A stretch of DNA of 38,567 bases from Candidatus Woesearchaeota archaeon. Its GTDB lineage: Archaea; Nanobdellota; Nanobdellia; Woesearchaeales; JAGVZT01. The stretch lies in assembly GCA_018302335.1 (NCBI GenBank), contig JAGVZT010000068.1:1-38567 (forward strand). The letters are read 5' to 3'. How positions within the stretch are numbered: the stretch's first letter is position 1; every line of letters begins with the position of its first letter. Below the pieces are notes generated by a model. It ran no database searches. It was not told the DNA's origin and saw only the letters and a program-made list of their open reading frames with translations. A program made the position numbers and the translations under genes. This document shows positions 1-8,272 of this stretch, piece by piece.

Positions 1-884
1 TTCCGCTTCACGCCGAGAGGGCCTGAGCCCGGCCCGCCGCCGCCGTGCGGCGTCGAGAAGGACTTGTGGAGGTTCAGGTGGATGAGGTCGAATCCGAGGT
101 CTCCGAAGCGCGCGACGCCCAGCAGGGCGTTCGCGTTCGCCCCGTCGCCGTAGAGCAGCCCCCCGTGTTTGTGCACGATTCTCGCAATCTCCAGGATGTC
201 CTTCTCGAAGAGCCCGTGGGTGTTCGGGTTCGTGAGCATCATCCCGACGACGTCGCTGTCCATCGCTCTCTCCAGCGCGTCCAGGTCCACGCACCCGTCG
301 GGCCCACCCTTCAGCTCGACGCTCTCGAAGCCCGAGAGCGCAACGCTCGCCGGATTCGTCCCGTGTGCGCTGTCGGGGATGAGCATCTTCCTGCGCCTCT
401 CCCCGATGGCGTCGAAGTGCGCTTTCATCACCAGGACGCCAGTGAATTCGCCATGGGCCCCGGCCGCAGGCTGCAGGGTGTACGCGTCCATCCCCGTGAT
501 TGCGCAGAGGAGCTGCTCCAGCTCGTGCATGAGCCGCAGCGCGCCCTGGCAGTGGGTCTCCGGAAGGAAGGGGTGGAGCTGGCTGAACCCGGGCAGCCTG
601 GCGACCGCTTCGTTCACCCGCGGGTTGTACTTCATGGTGCAGCTTCCCAGCGGATAGAATCCTGTATCGACGCCGAAGTTCTTCCTGCTCAACGCGGTGT
701 AGTGCCGCACCACTTCTACCTCCGGCAGGGAGGGGAGGGGAAGTTGCTGCCTGCGCAGTTCGCCCGGCAGCCTGCCCTCGGCAGGCACGTCCAGCTTCGG
801 GAGCCGCATCACTGCGGAGCCCGGCCTGTCCTTCTCGAAGAGCAGCCGGTCATGCGTGTCGGCGGCCTGCGGAGAGTTGCTCAT
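1..884 (-). CDS. gcvPB: Glycine dehydrogenase (decarboxylating) subunit 2, C-terminus cut by window edge
   Basis: Reverse-strand reading from ATG at 884: MSNSPQAADTHDRLLFEKDRPGS...GVDTGFYPLGSCTMKYNPRVNE...LQPAAGAHGEFTG...LLYGDGANANALLG...LHKSFSTPHGGGGPGSGPLGV, typical P-protein subunit 2 with PLP-lysine region NLHKSF. Start overlaps gcvPA stop. Confidence 0.95.
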   Translation of the reverse strand, partial: MSNSPQAADTHDRLLFEKDRPGSAVMRLPKLDVPAEGRLPGELRRQQLPLPSLPEVEVVRHYTALSRKNFGVDTGFYPLGSCTMKYNPRVNEAVARLPGFSQLHPFLPETHCQGALRLMHELEQLLCAITGMDAYTLQPAAGAHGEFTGVLVMKAHFDAIGERRRKMLIPDSAHGTNPASVALSGFESVELKGGPDGCVDLDALERAMDSDVVGMMLTNPNTHGLFEKDILEIARIVHKHGGLLYGDGANANALLGVARFGDLGFDLIHLNLHKSFSTPHGGGGPGSGPLGVKR

Positions 885-2218
885 CGCGGGCCTCCGAGCA
901 GGGAAGCGAGCTCGTCGATTTCGTCTTTGGTATTCATCTCCGTGACGCACAGCAGCAGGGCATCACGCAGTTCCTTCCGGTCGGGATAGAGCGCCTTCAG
1001 CGGGAGACCGGCGATGACGTCGCGCTCCGCAAGAGAGGCATGCGCGCGCCCGGCATCCGGGATGAGCGCGATGAACTCGTTGTAGTGCGGCCGGTCTTCG
1101 TGGGGGATGCGGACTCTCATCGTCGAGAGTGCCTTGCGGGCATACGCCGCCTTCTGGAGATTGAGCTCGGCAAGCTCCCGGAGATTGGGGCCGAGCAGGG
1201 CGAGATGGATGGCGCACGCGAGCGCGTTGAGCTGCTGGCTGGTGCAGATGTTGGATGTCGCCTTCTCGCGGCGGATGTGCTGCTCCCGCGCCTGCAGGGT
1301 GAGGGTGAAACCACGTTTCCCTTCTGAGTCGAGGGTCTGCCCGACGAGCCTGCCGGGGATGTGGCGCATGTGCTCCTCCCTGGTCGCCATGAAGCCGCAG
1401 TGCGGCCCGCCGAAGGAGAGCGGGCTGCCGAAGCTCTGCGCCTCTCCCACCGCGATGTCCGCGCCCATCTCCCCCGCAGGCTTCAGGATGCCGAGCGAGG
1501 TGGCCTCGCAGCTCAGCGCGATGAGCAGCGCCCCCTTCCGATGGGCATCGTCGGCGAGGGCGCGGTAATCCTCGACGACGCCGAAGAAGTTCGGGCTCTG
1601 GACTATCACCGCGGCGGTGTCGCTCCCGATGGCCTGCGTGCCCGCAGGGTCGGTGCCTCCATCCCGGGAAGGGAGTTCTCTGATGACGAGTCTCCCTCCG
1701 CGCGCATAGGTCTTCAGCACCTGGCGGTAGTGCGGGTGCACCGCGTCGCTCACCAGGATATCCTTTTTGGAAGTGATGCCGGCCGCCATGACCGCCGCTT
1801 CGGCAAGGGCCGTGGCGCCGTCATAGACCGAGGCGTTCGCCAGGTCCATACCGGTGAGCTGGCAGATGAGGGTCTGGAACTCGAAGATGGCCTGGAGGCT
1901 GCCCTGGCTCGCCTCCGCCTGGTAGGGGGTATAGGCCGTGAAGAACTCGCCCCGGAGGAGGAGTTGGTCCACCGCGGCCGGGATGTAATGTCTGTAGGCT
2001 CCTGCGCCGAGGAAGGAGAGGCGGGGCAGCCTGTTCGTCCCCGCGATGCCCGATAGCAGAGTGCTGACTTCCTGCTCGCTCAGCCCCTCCGGGATTCCCA
2101 GCGGGGAGCGGAGCCGCACCTTCTCCGGGATGTCCTTGAAGAGAGCGCCGATGCTCGCGAGCCGGAGCTCGGCGAGCATCGCCTTCCTGTCGTCGGGAGT
2201 AAGGGCGGCGTATGCCAT
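881..2218 (-). CDS. gcvPA: Glycine dehydrogenase (decarboxylating) subunit 1
   Basis: ORF MAYAALTPDDRKAMLAELRLASIGALFKDIPEKVRL...FLGAGAYRHYIPAAVDQLLLRGEFFTAYTPYQAEASQGSLQAIFEFQTLICQLTGMDLANASVYDGATALAEA; family-typical. Confidence 0.95.
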   Translation of the reverse strand: MAYAALTPDDRKAMLAELRLASIGALFKDIPEKVRLRSPLGIPEGLSEQEVSTLLSGIAGTNRLPRLSFLGAGAYRHYIPAAVDQLLLRGEFFTAYTPYQAEASQGSLQAIFEFQTLICQLTGMDLANASVYDGATALAEAAVMAAGITSKKDILVSDAVHPHYRQVLKTYARGGRLVIRELPSRDGGTDPAGTQAIGSDTAAVIVQSPNFFGVVEDYRALADDAHRKGALLIALSCEATSLGILKPAGEMGADIAVGEAQSFGSPLSFGGPHCGFMATREEHMRHIPGRLVGQTLDSEGKRGFTLTLQAREQHIRREKATSNICTSQQLNALACAIHLALLGPNLRELAELNLQKAAYARKALSTMRVRIPHEDRPHYNEFIALIPDAGRAHASLAERDVIAGLPLKALYPDRKELRDALLLCVTEMNTKDEIDELASLLGGPR

Positions 2219-2220
2219 GG

Positions 2221-2601
2221 TCACTTGGCGATGAATTTCTGGTATGCGGCAGCGTCCATCAGGCTCTTCAGCTCTCCTGCATTGGTTGCCTTGAGCTTCA
2301 CGAGCCATCCGTCGCCGTACGGAGCGGTGTTGATAAGCTGCGGCTCCTTGAGCAGCCGTTCATTGACAGCGATGACCTCTCCGCTCGCGGGAGAGAAGAC
2401 GTCCGCGACCGCCTTCATGGTTTCCAGCACCAGGAGCTTGCCCATCTGCTTTACCGTAGTGCCAGTCTTCGGAAGCTCGACGTAGACGATGTCGTGCAGC
2501 TCGCCCTGGGCGTAGTCGGTGATGCCCATCACCACCGTTCCGCCTTCGAGACGGGCCCACTCGTGTTCCTTGCTGTAATGAAGTCCTTCCGGGATGTTCA
2601 T
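2221..2601 (-). CDS. gcvH: Glycine cleavage system H protein
   Basis: MNIPEGLHYSKEHEWARLEGGTVVMGITDYAQGELHDIVYVELPKTGTTVKQMGKLLVLETMKAVADVFSPASGEV; lipoyl-lysine region ETMKAV. Confidence 0.96.
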   Translation of the reverse strand: MNIPEGLHYSKEHEWARLEGGTVVMGITDYAQGELHDIVYVELPKTGTTVKQMGKLLVLETMKAVADVFSPASGEVIAVNERLLKEPQLINTAPYGDGWLVKLKATNAGELKSLMDAAAYQKFIAK

Positions 2602-3767
2602 CTCCTACCACCTGCGAATGCGTAGAAAGGCCTCTTGACCACGCGCGCGGGGATGCGCCTCTCGCGGACCTCGACCCGTACCTCGTCTCCCGTCGAAACG
2701 ATGCCCGTTTCCGTAAGCGCGAGCGCGATGCTCTTCCCCAGCGTCGGAGAGAATGTGCCCGAGGTCACGGCTCCGATGGTGACCGCATCGTCCTCGCTGT
2801 CGGGCCGCATCACCGCGCAGTGCTGCCGGGCGATGGCGCGCTCCATCTCAAGGGCGATGAGCTCTCTCGGAGCGCCGCCGCGCTTCTGCCCGAGAAGCGC
2901 CTCGCCGCCGATGCCAGCAGGATTCTTCTCGCGCACCGCCCATCCCACCCCGCCCTCGACAGGAGAGATATCCTCGGAGAGCTCATGGCCGTACAGCGGA
3001 TAGCAGGCCTCCAGTCGGAGGGAGTCGCGAGCGCCAAGTCCCGCGGGATGCAGTCCCCCTGATTTCCCGGCGTCGAGGAGAAGCTTCCACAGTCTCGAGG
3101 CGTGCGCGCTCCTGGTGTAGAGCTCGAATCCGTCCTCGCCGGTGTACCCCGTGCGGGAGACGAGCGCGAGAATCCCCCGGATGTCCACGAGCATCGCGTG
3201 GAATCGCGCCAGGCTTCCCACATCGCGGCCGAGCGGTTCGAGAATCTCCCTTGCCTGCGGCCCCTGGAGCGCGAGCATCGCGACGCCGCTGCCGATGTCC
3301 TCGATGGCAGTCTCGCGCGGACCTTCTTTCCTCCATTCCGCGAGGAGCCTGCGCAGCCATGCGAGGTCCTTCGGGGTGTTCGCGGCGTTGACCACGACCA
3401 TGTAAGCATGGCCGGCTTTCCTGGCGGGCAGCGCCCCCGCGCAGTCCATGCCGCTGATGTTGTAGACGAAGAGGTCGTCCACGGTTCCGCCGCTCGGGGT
3501 GCACATGGGGCTGTAGAGCGCCTCTCCCGGCGGGCACCGGGCGAGGTCGTTGGTGAGGGCCTGCTGGAGGAACGCTTCTGCATCCTCTCCGGTGACGAGG
3601 AACTCTCCCATGTGACTGGTGTCGAACAGCCCTGCGGCTGTCCTCGTGGCGATGTGCTCCGCGATGATGCCGGTGTACTGCAGCGGCATGAGAAAGCCGC
3701 CGAACTCCACCATCTTGCCCCCGAGCGCGAGGTGCGCGTCATGGAGCGGACTTGTGAGCGCTACCAT
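2598..3767 (-). CDS. gcvT: Glycine cleavage system aminomethyltransferase T protein
   Basis: MVALTSPLHDAHLALGGKMVEFGGFLMPLQYTGIIAEHIATRTAAGLFDTSHMGE...SRTGYTGEDGFELY...GLGARDSLRLEACYPLYGHEL; 4-nt overlap with gcvH. Confidence 0.96.
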   Translation of the reverse strand: MVALTSPLHDAHLALGGKMVEFGGFLMPLQYTGIIAEHIATRTAAGLFDTSHMGEFLVTGEDAEAFLQQALTNDLARCPPGEALYSPMCTPSGGTVDDLFVYNISGMDCAGALPARKAGHAYMVVVNAANTPKDLAWLRRLLAEWRKEGPRETAIEDIGSGVAMLALQGPQAREILEPLGRDVGSLARFHAMLVDIRGILALVSRTGYTGEDGFELYTRSAHASRLWKLLLDAGKSGGLHPAGLGARDSLRLEACYPLYGHELSEDISPVEGGVGWAVREKNPAGIGGEALLGQKRGGAPRELIALEMERAIARQHCAVMRPDSEDDAVTIGAVTSGTFSPTLGKSIALALTETGIVSTGDEVRVEVRERRIPARVVKRPFYAFAGGRR

Positions 3768-3793
3768 ACTCCCCGTCCAGAATCCCTCCGGGC

Positions 3794-3802
3794 GTTATAT
3801 AT
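3794..3802 (-). promoter_or_regulatory. TATA box of the gcv operon
   Basis: GTTATATAT ~27-30 nt upstream of the gcvT ATG (3767, minus strand); leaderless-type spacing. Confidence 0.6.
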
Positions 3803-3846
3803 AGATTTTGCGTCTCCGGCCGCCCTGCAGCGTGTCTCCGGACTTC

Positions 3847-3913
3847 GGCCGCGATGCCGCGCGAGTTCCTCGTTGTCCCGCCGGCATGGCGGACATCCTT
3901 CGCAATGTGGCCG
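3847..3913 (+). repeat. Dispersed GGCCG-ended element, copy A (67 bp)
   Basis: ggccgcgatgccgcgcgagttcctcgttgtcccgccggcatggcggacatccttcgcaatgtggccg; by hand 50/67 identical to copy C and 48/67 to copy F without gaps. Confidence 0.85.
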
Positions 3914-3962
3914 CGTCTCCCCAGCCGTACTGAACGTCCGTGCGGCTCCGGCGGACAAAGCG

Positions 3963-3970
3963 TTATAAAG
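3963..3970 (+). promoter_or_regulatory. Putative TATA box for groEL
   Basis: TTATAAAG ~35-40 nt upstream of the groEL ATG at 4004. Confidence 0.5.
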
Positions 3971-4003
3971 CGGCCGGCGATTCCCCTCTCGGGGGTGTGG
4001 GAC

Positions 4004-5671
4004 ATGAACAAGCTCGATTTTGGGACTGATGCCAGGGAGAAGCTCGCCATGGGCGCGGACAAGCTCGCGCAGGCGGTGACCGCGACGCTCGGCCCGGGCG
4101 GCAGGGAAGTCATCATCCAGACGCAGTGGGGCTCTCCGACAGTCACGAAGGATGGTGTCACGGTGGCGAAGGCCATCGAGCTGGAGGACGCTCTGGAGAA
4201 TCTTGGCGCGACGCTCCTGAAGGAGGCCGCCATCAAGACCAACGATACCGCGGGGGACGGCACCACGACCGCGACCTTGCTCGCGCAGAGCATGTACCGC
4301 GCAGGGCTCAAGGCCATCGAGTCCGAGAACGTCAATCCCGTGTACCTGCGCCGGGGCATCGAGCAGGCTGTTCGGGCCATCGGTGAGCAGCTCTCCTCCC
4401 TGAAGCGCGACGTGCGCGACGCGGAGGAGATACGCAATGTGGCGCTGATATCCTCCAACCACGACGAGAGCATCGCGGATATCATCAGCATCGCCATCAG
4501 CGGCGGCACCCTCCGGAAGGGAGAGGAGGACGCCGCGGAGTACCAGGGTGTCGGACCTAACGGCGTCATCACGGTGAAGGAGGGCAAGACCAGCGACACC
4601 TCGCTGGAGTTCGTCGAGGGCTACGAGTTCGACCGCGGCTTCCGGTCGCCTTACTTCATCACCAATCCGGAGCGGCTCTCCGCGGAGCTCCCGGCGCCGC
4701 ATATCGTGCTCTACGACGGCAAGATGGGGCTGCCCGAGGTGGTGAAGGTGCTCGAGGAGGGCATGAAATCGGATCCTCGACCGTTCCTCTTCATCGCGGA
4801 GGATTTCGACGAGCAGGCTCTTGCGACTTTGGTGCTCAACACCCTCAAGGGGCACATCCGCGCCGCGGCGGTGAAGGCGCCCGGCTTCGGGGACAGGAGG
4901 AAGGCCCTGCTCGAGGACATCGCCATCGCGACAGGCGGAAAGGTCATCTCGTCTGAGGCAGGCCTGTATCTGGAGAAGATGACATCTGCGGCGGTCCTGG
5001 AATGCCTGGGTTCCGCGGACGAGGTTACCGTGGGAAAGGACGCGACCACCATCCTCGGAGCGCGCGCAGCGCCAGGTGCGGTGGAGAGCCGTGTCCGGCT
5101 GCTGGAGAAGGAATCCGAGGCGACCGCCTCGGACTACGATAAGGAGAAACTCCAGGAGCGCATCGCCAAGCTCGCGGGGAAGGTCGCGGTCATCAACATC
5201 GGCGCATACACCGAGATGGAGATGAAGGAGCGCAAGTACCGCGTCGAGGATGCGATGAACGCCACCCGCGCAGCGTCCAAGGAGGGCATCGTCCCCGGCG
5301 GCGGGGTGGCGTATCTCCGTCTCGCCCAGGGTCTTGAGGAGCGCATCGCCGCAGAGAAGGACCCTTCGACGAAGAAGGGGGTGCAGCTCGTCGCGGACGC
5401 CCTGCGCCAGCCGGCGTACCACATCGCGAAGAACGCGGGCGCCGATGCGGATGCGGTGCTCAAGAGGCTCTCCGCCGGTAAGGAGGCCTTCGGCTATGAC
5501 GCGCTGCGGCAGGAGTACGGGGACATGTACACGCTCGGGGTCATCGACCCCGCGCTCGTGGTGCGCTCGGCGATAGAGAACGCGGCGTCTGTCGCGGTCC
5601 ACCTGCTGAACGCCGAATGCGCAGTCACCGTGATACCGGAGAAGAAGGACGAGCCCGCGCACGAGGAGTGA
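4004..5671 (+). CDS. groEL: Group I (bacterial-type) chaperonin GroEL/Cpn60
   Basis: DFGTDAREKLAMGADKLAQAVTATLGPGGREVIIQ...AGDGTTTATLLAQSM...KAPGFGDRRKALLEDIAIATGGKVIS...SDYDKEKLQERIAKLAGKVAVINIGA...EGIVPGGGVAYLR. Group I signatures, not thermosome. Confidence 0.97.
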   Translation: MNKLDFGTDAREKLAMGADKLAQAVTATLGPGGREVIIQTQWGSPTVTKDGVTVAKAIELEDALENLGATLLKEAAIKTNDTAGDGTTTATLLAQSMYRAGLKAIESENVNPVYLRRGIEQAVRAIGEQLSSLKRDVRDAEEIRNVALISSNHDESIADIISIAISGGTLRKGEEDAAEYQGVGPNGVITVKEGKTSDTSLEFVEGYEFDRGFRSPYFITNPERLSAELPAPHIVLYDGKMGLPEVVKVLEEGMKSDPRPFLFIAEDFDEQALATLVLNTLKGHIRAAAVKAPGFGDRRKALLEDIAIATGGKVISSEAGLYLEKMTSAAVLECLGSADEVTVGKDATTILGARAAPGAVESRVRLLEKESEATASDYDKEKLQERIAKLAGKVAVINIGAYTEMEMKERKYRVEDAMNATRAASKEGIVPGGGVAYLRLAQGLEERIAAEKDPSTKKGVQLVADALRQPAYHIAKNAGADADAVLKRLSAGKEAFGYDALRQEYGDMYTLGVIDPALVVRSAIENAASVAVHLLNAECAVTVIPEKKDEPAHEE

Positions 5672-5700
5672 GCCCGTCGGTGGGTGGCCCCTTTGCTTGC

Positions 5701-5763
5701 GGCCGGAATGCCCGAGGATTTCCGCGCTTGCTCGCGGCATGCCGGGCATTCCCGGCGCGGCCG
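5701..5763 (+). repeat. Dispersed GGCCG-ended element, copy B (63 bp)
   Basis: ggccggaatgcccgaggatttccgcgcttgctcgcggcatgccgggcattcccggcgcggccg; shares CGAGGATTTC and GGGCATTC with the reverse complement of copy D, and the same ends. Confidence 0.75.
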
Positions 5764-5802
5764 CCGGGAGTCCCAAAACCTTTTAAACCGGACAGTATTC
5801 AC

Positions 5803-5827
5803 ACTTAAATAGTGAGTAATCGGAGGT
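5803..5827 (+). promoter_or_regulatory. TATA-like box (ACTTAAATAG, 5803-5812) plus Shine-Dalgarno GGAGGT (5822-5827)
   Basis: TATA ~26 nt upstream of ATG 5834; GGAGGT 6 nt before ATG. Confidence 0.6.
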
Positions 5828-5833
5828 ATTTGC

Positions 5834-6199
5834 ATGGCACTCGACGACACGCTCCATGAGCATCCGGATGGAATGTTCGACAGCCCCCTGGACTTCGCCC
5901 GCTCGCGATACGGGGAGCGGGACTACCGCTACTTCGATCTAGGGGGCCATGAAGTCACTCCGGACATCGGGGAGTCCCGTATCGCGCTCCGCTACAAGGA
6001 CGAGATTGAGGGCGCCCTCGCTTCGGGAGAGAATGTGGTCATCACCTTCCAGCGCGACCAGCTCACGGAGAGCCGGGGGGATGTCTGGGACCTCCGCCAG
6101 AAACTCAGCAGGCAGCGGGGCGCGTCTGCGCTCGTGAGAGAAATCAGCTATGACGGCAAGCCCGAAGTCCGCTACTTCCTGCTTTTCTCGAACGACTAG
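5834..6199 (+). CDS. Uncharacterised 121-aa protein
   Basis: ORF MALDDTLHEHPDGMFDSPLDFARSRYGERDYRYFDLGG...YFLLFSND with its own TATA and SD; no family recognised. Confidence 0.75.
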   Translation: MALDDTLHEHPDGMFDSPLDFARSRYGERDYRYFDLGGHEVTPDIGESRIALRYKDEIEGALASGENVVITFQRDQLTESRGDVWDLRQKLSRQRGASALVREISYDGKPEVRYFLLFSND

Positions 6200-6215
6200 G
6201 GTCCTGGGAGCCTCC

Positions 6216-6282
6216 GGCCGTCATGCCGCACGAGTTCCGGGCTGTCTCGGCGGGATGCTGGATATTCTCCGCATGGCGGCCG
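6216..6282 (+). repeat. Dispersed GGCCG-ended element, copy C (67 bp)
   Basis: ggccgtcatgccgcacgagttccgggctgtctcggcgggatgctggatattctccgcatggcggccg; 50/67 identical to copy A. Confidence 0.85.
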
Positions 6283-6388
6283 GCAACAGGCGTTTTGCCC
6301 TGCGTCCCTCCGCGCAAACTTTAAATAGCCCCGGCCTTTCCACCTTTCCTGCGAGAGACGAAGAGGCTGTGACTTCTTCCGTTATCAG

Positions 6389-6733
6389 ATGAAACCATTG
6401 TTGCCGACCCTCCGCGAGAGGAAACGATATCTCGTGGTCGAGGTCGTATCGGAAAAGCCAGTGACGTGGAGTGGCGCGAGACGCGCCATGGCCCGCGCTG
6501 GGCTCAATTCGCTCGGGGAGTTCGGGCTCTCCCGTGCCGGCCTCCGTTTCCTGGATGAAAAATGGGAGCAGTCGCGCCAGCGGGGCGCGCTCCGCGTGGC
6601 GCACACCTCTCTCGATGCGGTGCGCGCATCCCTCGCCTTCGTCCAGGAGATTGATGGGCAGCCCGCCCTGCTGCGCTCAGTGGGCGCCTCAGGGATGCTG
6701 CATCGCACTGAACGCTATCTGAAGGAGGAATGA
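6389..6733 (+). CDS. rnp2: Ribonuclease P protein component 2 (Pop5)
   Basis: MKPLLPTLRERKRYLVVEVVSEKPVTWSGARRAMARAGLNSLGEFGLSRAGLRFLDEKWEQSRQRGALRVAHTSLDAVRASLAFV; N-terminal PTLRERKRYL typical of archaeal Pop5; followed by psmA. Confidence 0.85.
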   Translation: MKPLLPTLRERKRYLVVEVVSEKPVTWSGARRAMARAGLNSLGEFGLSRAGLRFLDEKWEQSRQRGALRVAHTSLDAVRASLAFVQEIDGQPALLRSVGASGMLHRTERYLKEE

Positions 6734-7539
6734 CCATGGAGACCATGCCCCACCAGTTGATGGGATACGACAGAGCAATCACCATGTTCAGCCCGGACGG
6801 CAGGCTGCTCCAGGTGGAGTACGCCAAGAAGACCGTGAAGCAGGGCTCCACCGCCATCGGGCTCACCGCGACCGACGGCGTCGTCCTGGTCACGGACAAG
6901 CGCATCGTGGACAAGCTCATGGTGCCGGAGTCTATCGAGAAGATCTGGCAGGTGGACGAGCACATGGGCGCGACCGCCTCGGGCATCCTCTCCGATGCAC
7001 GGGTGCTCATCGAGCGGAGCCAGCTCAAGGCGCAGCAGCACCGCGTGGTGTACGGCACGCCCATCGACGCCCTCTCGGTGGTGAAGGACATCTGCAACCT
7101 CAAGCAGATATGCACCCAGAGCGGAGGGCTGCGCCCCTTCGGCGTGAGCATCCTCATCGCCGCCGTTGATGCGGCGGGGCCGAGGCTCTTCGAGACCAAT
7201 CCGACGGGGATTTACTTCCAGTACAAGGCGACCTCCATCGGCGAGGCGGAGACCGAGGTGGACGAGATACTCATCAAGGAGTATCACGAGAGCATGGACG
7301 TCAACGACTGCCTGCGTCTCGCCCTCCGTTCCCTCTACCGCACCCTGAAGGACTTCGAGCTCCGGCGCATCGACGCGGCGGTCATCAGCACGAAGGACAA
7401 GCAGTTCCGCAAGGTCCCCCAGGGCGAGCTGGAGAAGATGTTCAACGAGGTCAAGCAGAAGACGAAGCCGGACAGGACCGAGAAGCGCAAGAAGGAGCCC
7501 AGCGAGGAAGAGGAGGAGGACAATCCCGACCTCGGGTGA
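6730..7539 (+). CDS. psmA: Proteasome subunit alpha
   Basis: YDRAITMFSPDGRLLQVEYAKKTVKQGSTAIGLTATDGVVLVTDKR; ATGA overlap with pop5; acidic C-terminal tail. Confidence 0.97.
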   Translation: MTMETMPHQLMGYDRAITMFSPDGRLLQVEYAKKTVKQGSTAIGLTATDGVVLVTDKRIVDKLMVPESIEKIWQVDEHMGATASGILSDARVLIERSQLKAQQHRVVYGTPIDALSVVKDICNLKQICTQSGGLRPFGVSILIAAVDAAGPRLFETNPTGIYFQYKATSIGEAETEVDEILIKEYHESMDVNDCLRLALRSLYRTLKDFELRRIDAAVISTKDKQFRKVPQGELEKMFNEVKQKTKPDRTEKRKKEPSEEEEEDNPDLG

Positions 7540-7544
7540 GCGCC

Positions 7545-8267
7545 ATGCACGGAAGAGAGACCTTCGACAAGGACAGGATTCACATCAACGTCGCGCGCCT
7601 CAGGAAAGGAGGCCAGACCTTCGAGGTCGTCGTTGACGCGGACCAGGCAGTCGCCTTCCGGGAGGGGAGGCTGAAGGATTTCCGCGAGGTGGTGAAGAGC
7701 CAGGAGGTCTTCACCGACGCCAAGAAGGGGGAGCGCGCCCAGGAGTCGCACTTCGCCCAGGTGTTCAACACCACCGACAAGGACGAGGTCCTCAGGATGA
7801 TCCTGTCCGAGGGCGAGATTCAGCTCACCGCCGAATACCGGCAGAAGCTCCGTGACGCGAAGAAGCGGCAGATCATCACCATCATCCACCGCAACGGCGT
7901 CGACCCGAAGACGCATCTCCCCCATCCGGTGACGCGGCTGGAGAACGCCTTCGAGGAGGCCAAGGTCCATCTCGACGAGTTCCGGCGCGCGGAGGACCAG
8001 GTCCAGGATGTCCTGAAGAGCCTGAGGCTGGTGCTGCCCATCAAGTTCGAGCTTGTGGAGGTCGCGCTGCGCATCCCGGCCCAGCACGCGACGAGGGCCT
8101 ATGGCACCGTCAAGAGCTACTGCAAGATACTGCGCGACGAGTGGCTGTCCGACGGCACGTGGAGCGCGGTGGTGGAGCTTCCGGCTGGCCTGAGGGACGA
8201 GCTCTTCGACGAGCTCAACAGGCAGACGCACGGCAATGTGGAGTCCAGAGTAGTACAGACAAGGTGA
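7545..8267 (+). CDS. Ribosome maturation protein SBDS homolog
   Basis: Product from ATG 7545 (GTG at 7536 is possible): LRKGGQTFEVVVDADQAVAFREGRLKDFREVVKSQEVFTDAKKGERA...VFNTTDKDEVLRMILSEGEIQLTAEYRQ. Confidence 0.95.
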   Translation: MHGRETFDKDRIHINVARLRKGGQTFEVVVDADQAVAFREGRLKDFREVVKSQEVFTDAKKGERAQESHFAQVFNTTDKDEVLRMILSEGEIQLTAEYRQKLRDAKKRQIITIIHRNGVDPKTHLPHPVTRLENAFEEAKVHLDEFRRAEDQVQDVLKSLRLVLPIKFELVEVALRIPAQHATRAYGTVKSYCKILRDEWLSDGTWSAVVELPAGLRDELFDELNRQTHGNVESRVVQTR

Positions 8268-8272
8268 TAGAC

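Noticed and set aside
45-989. Long plus-strand ORF opposite gcvPB/gcvPA
   Set aside because: Low-complexity antisense shadow ORF in high-GC DNA; the minus strand encodes clear glycine dehydrogenase subunits.
3761-5776. 671-aa minus-strand ORF opposite groEL
   Set aside because: Antisense shadow of a confident groEL; composition (R/L/H-rich) typical of reversed high-GC codons.
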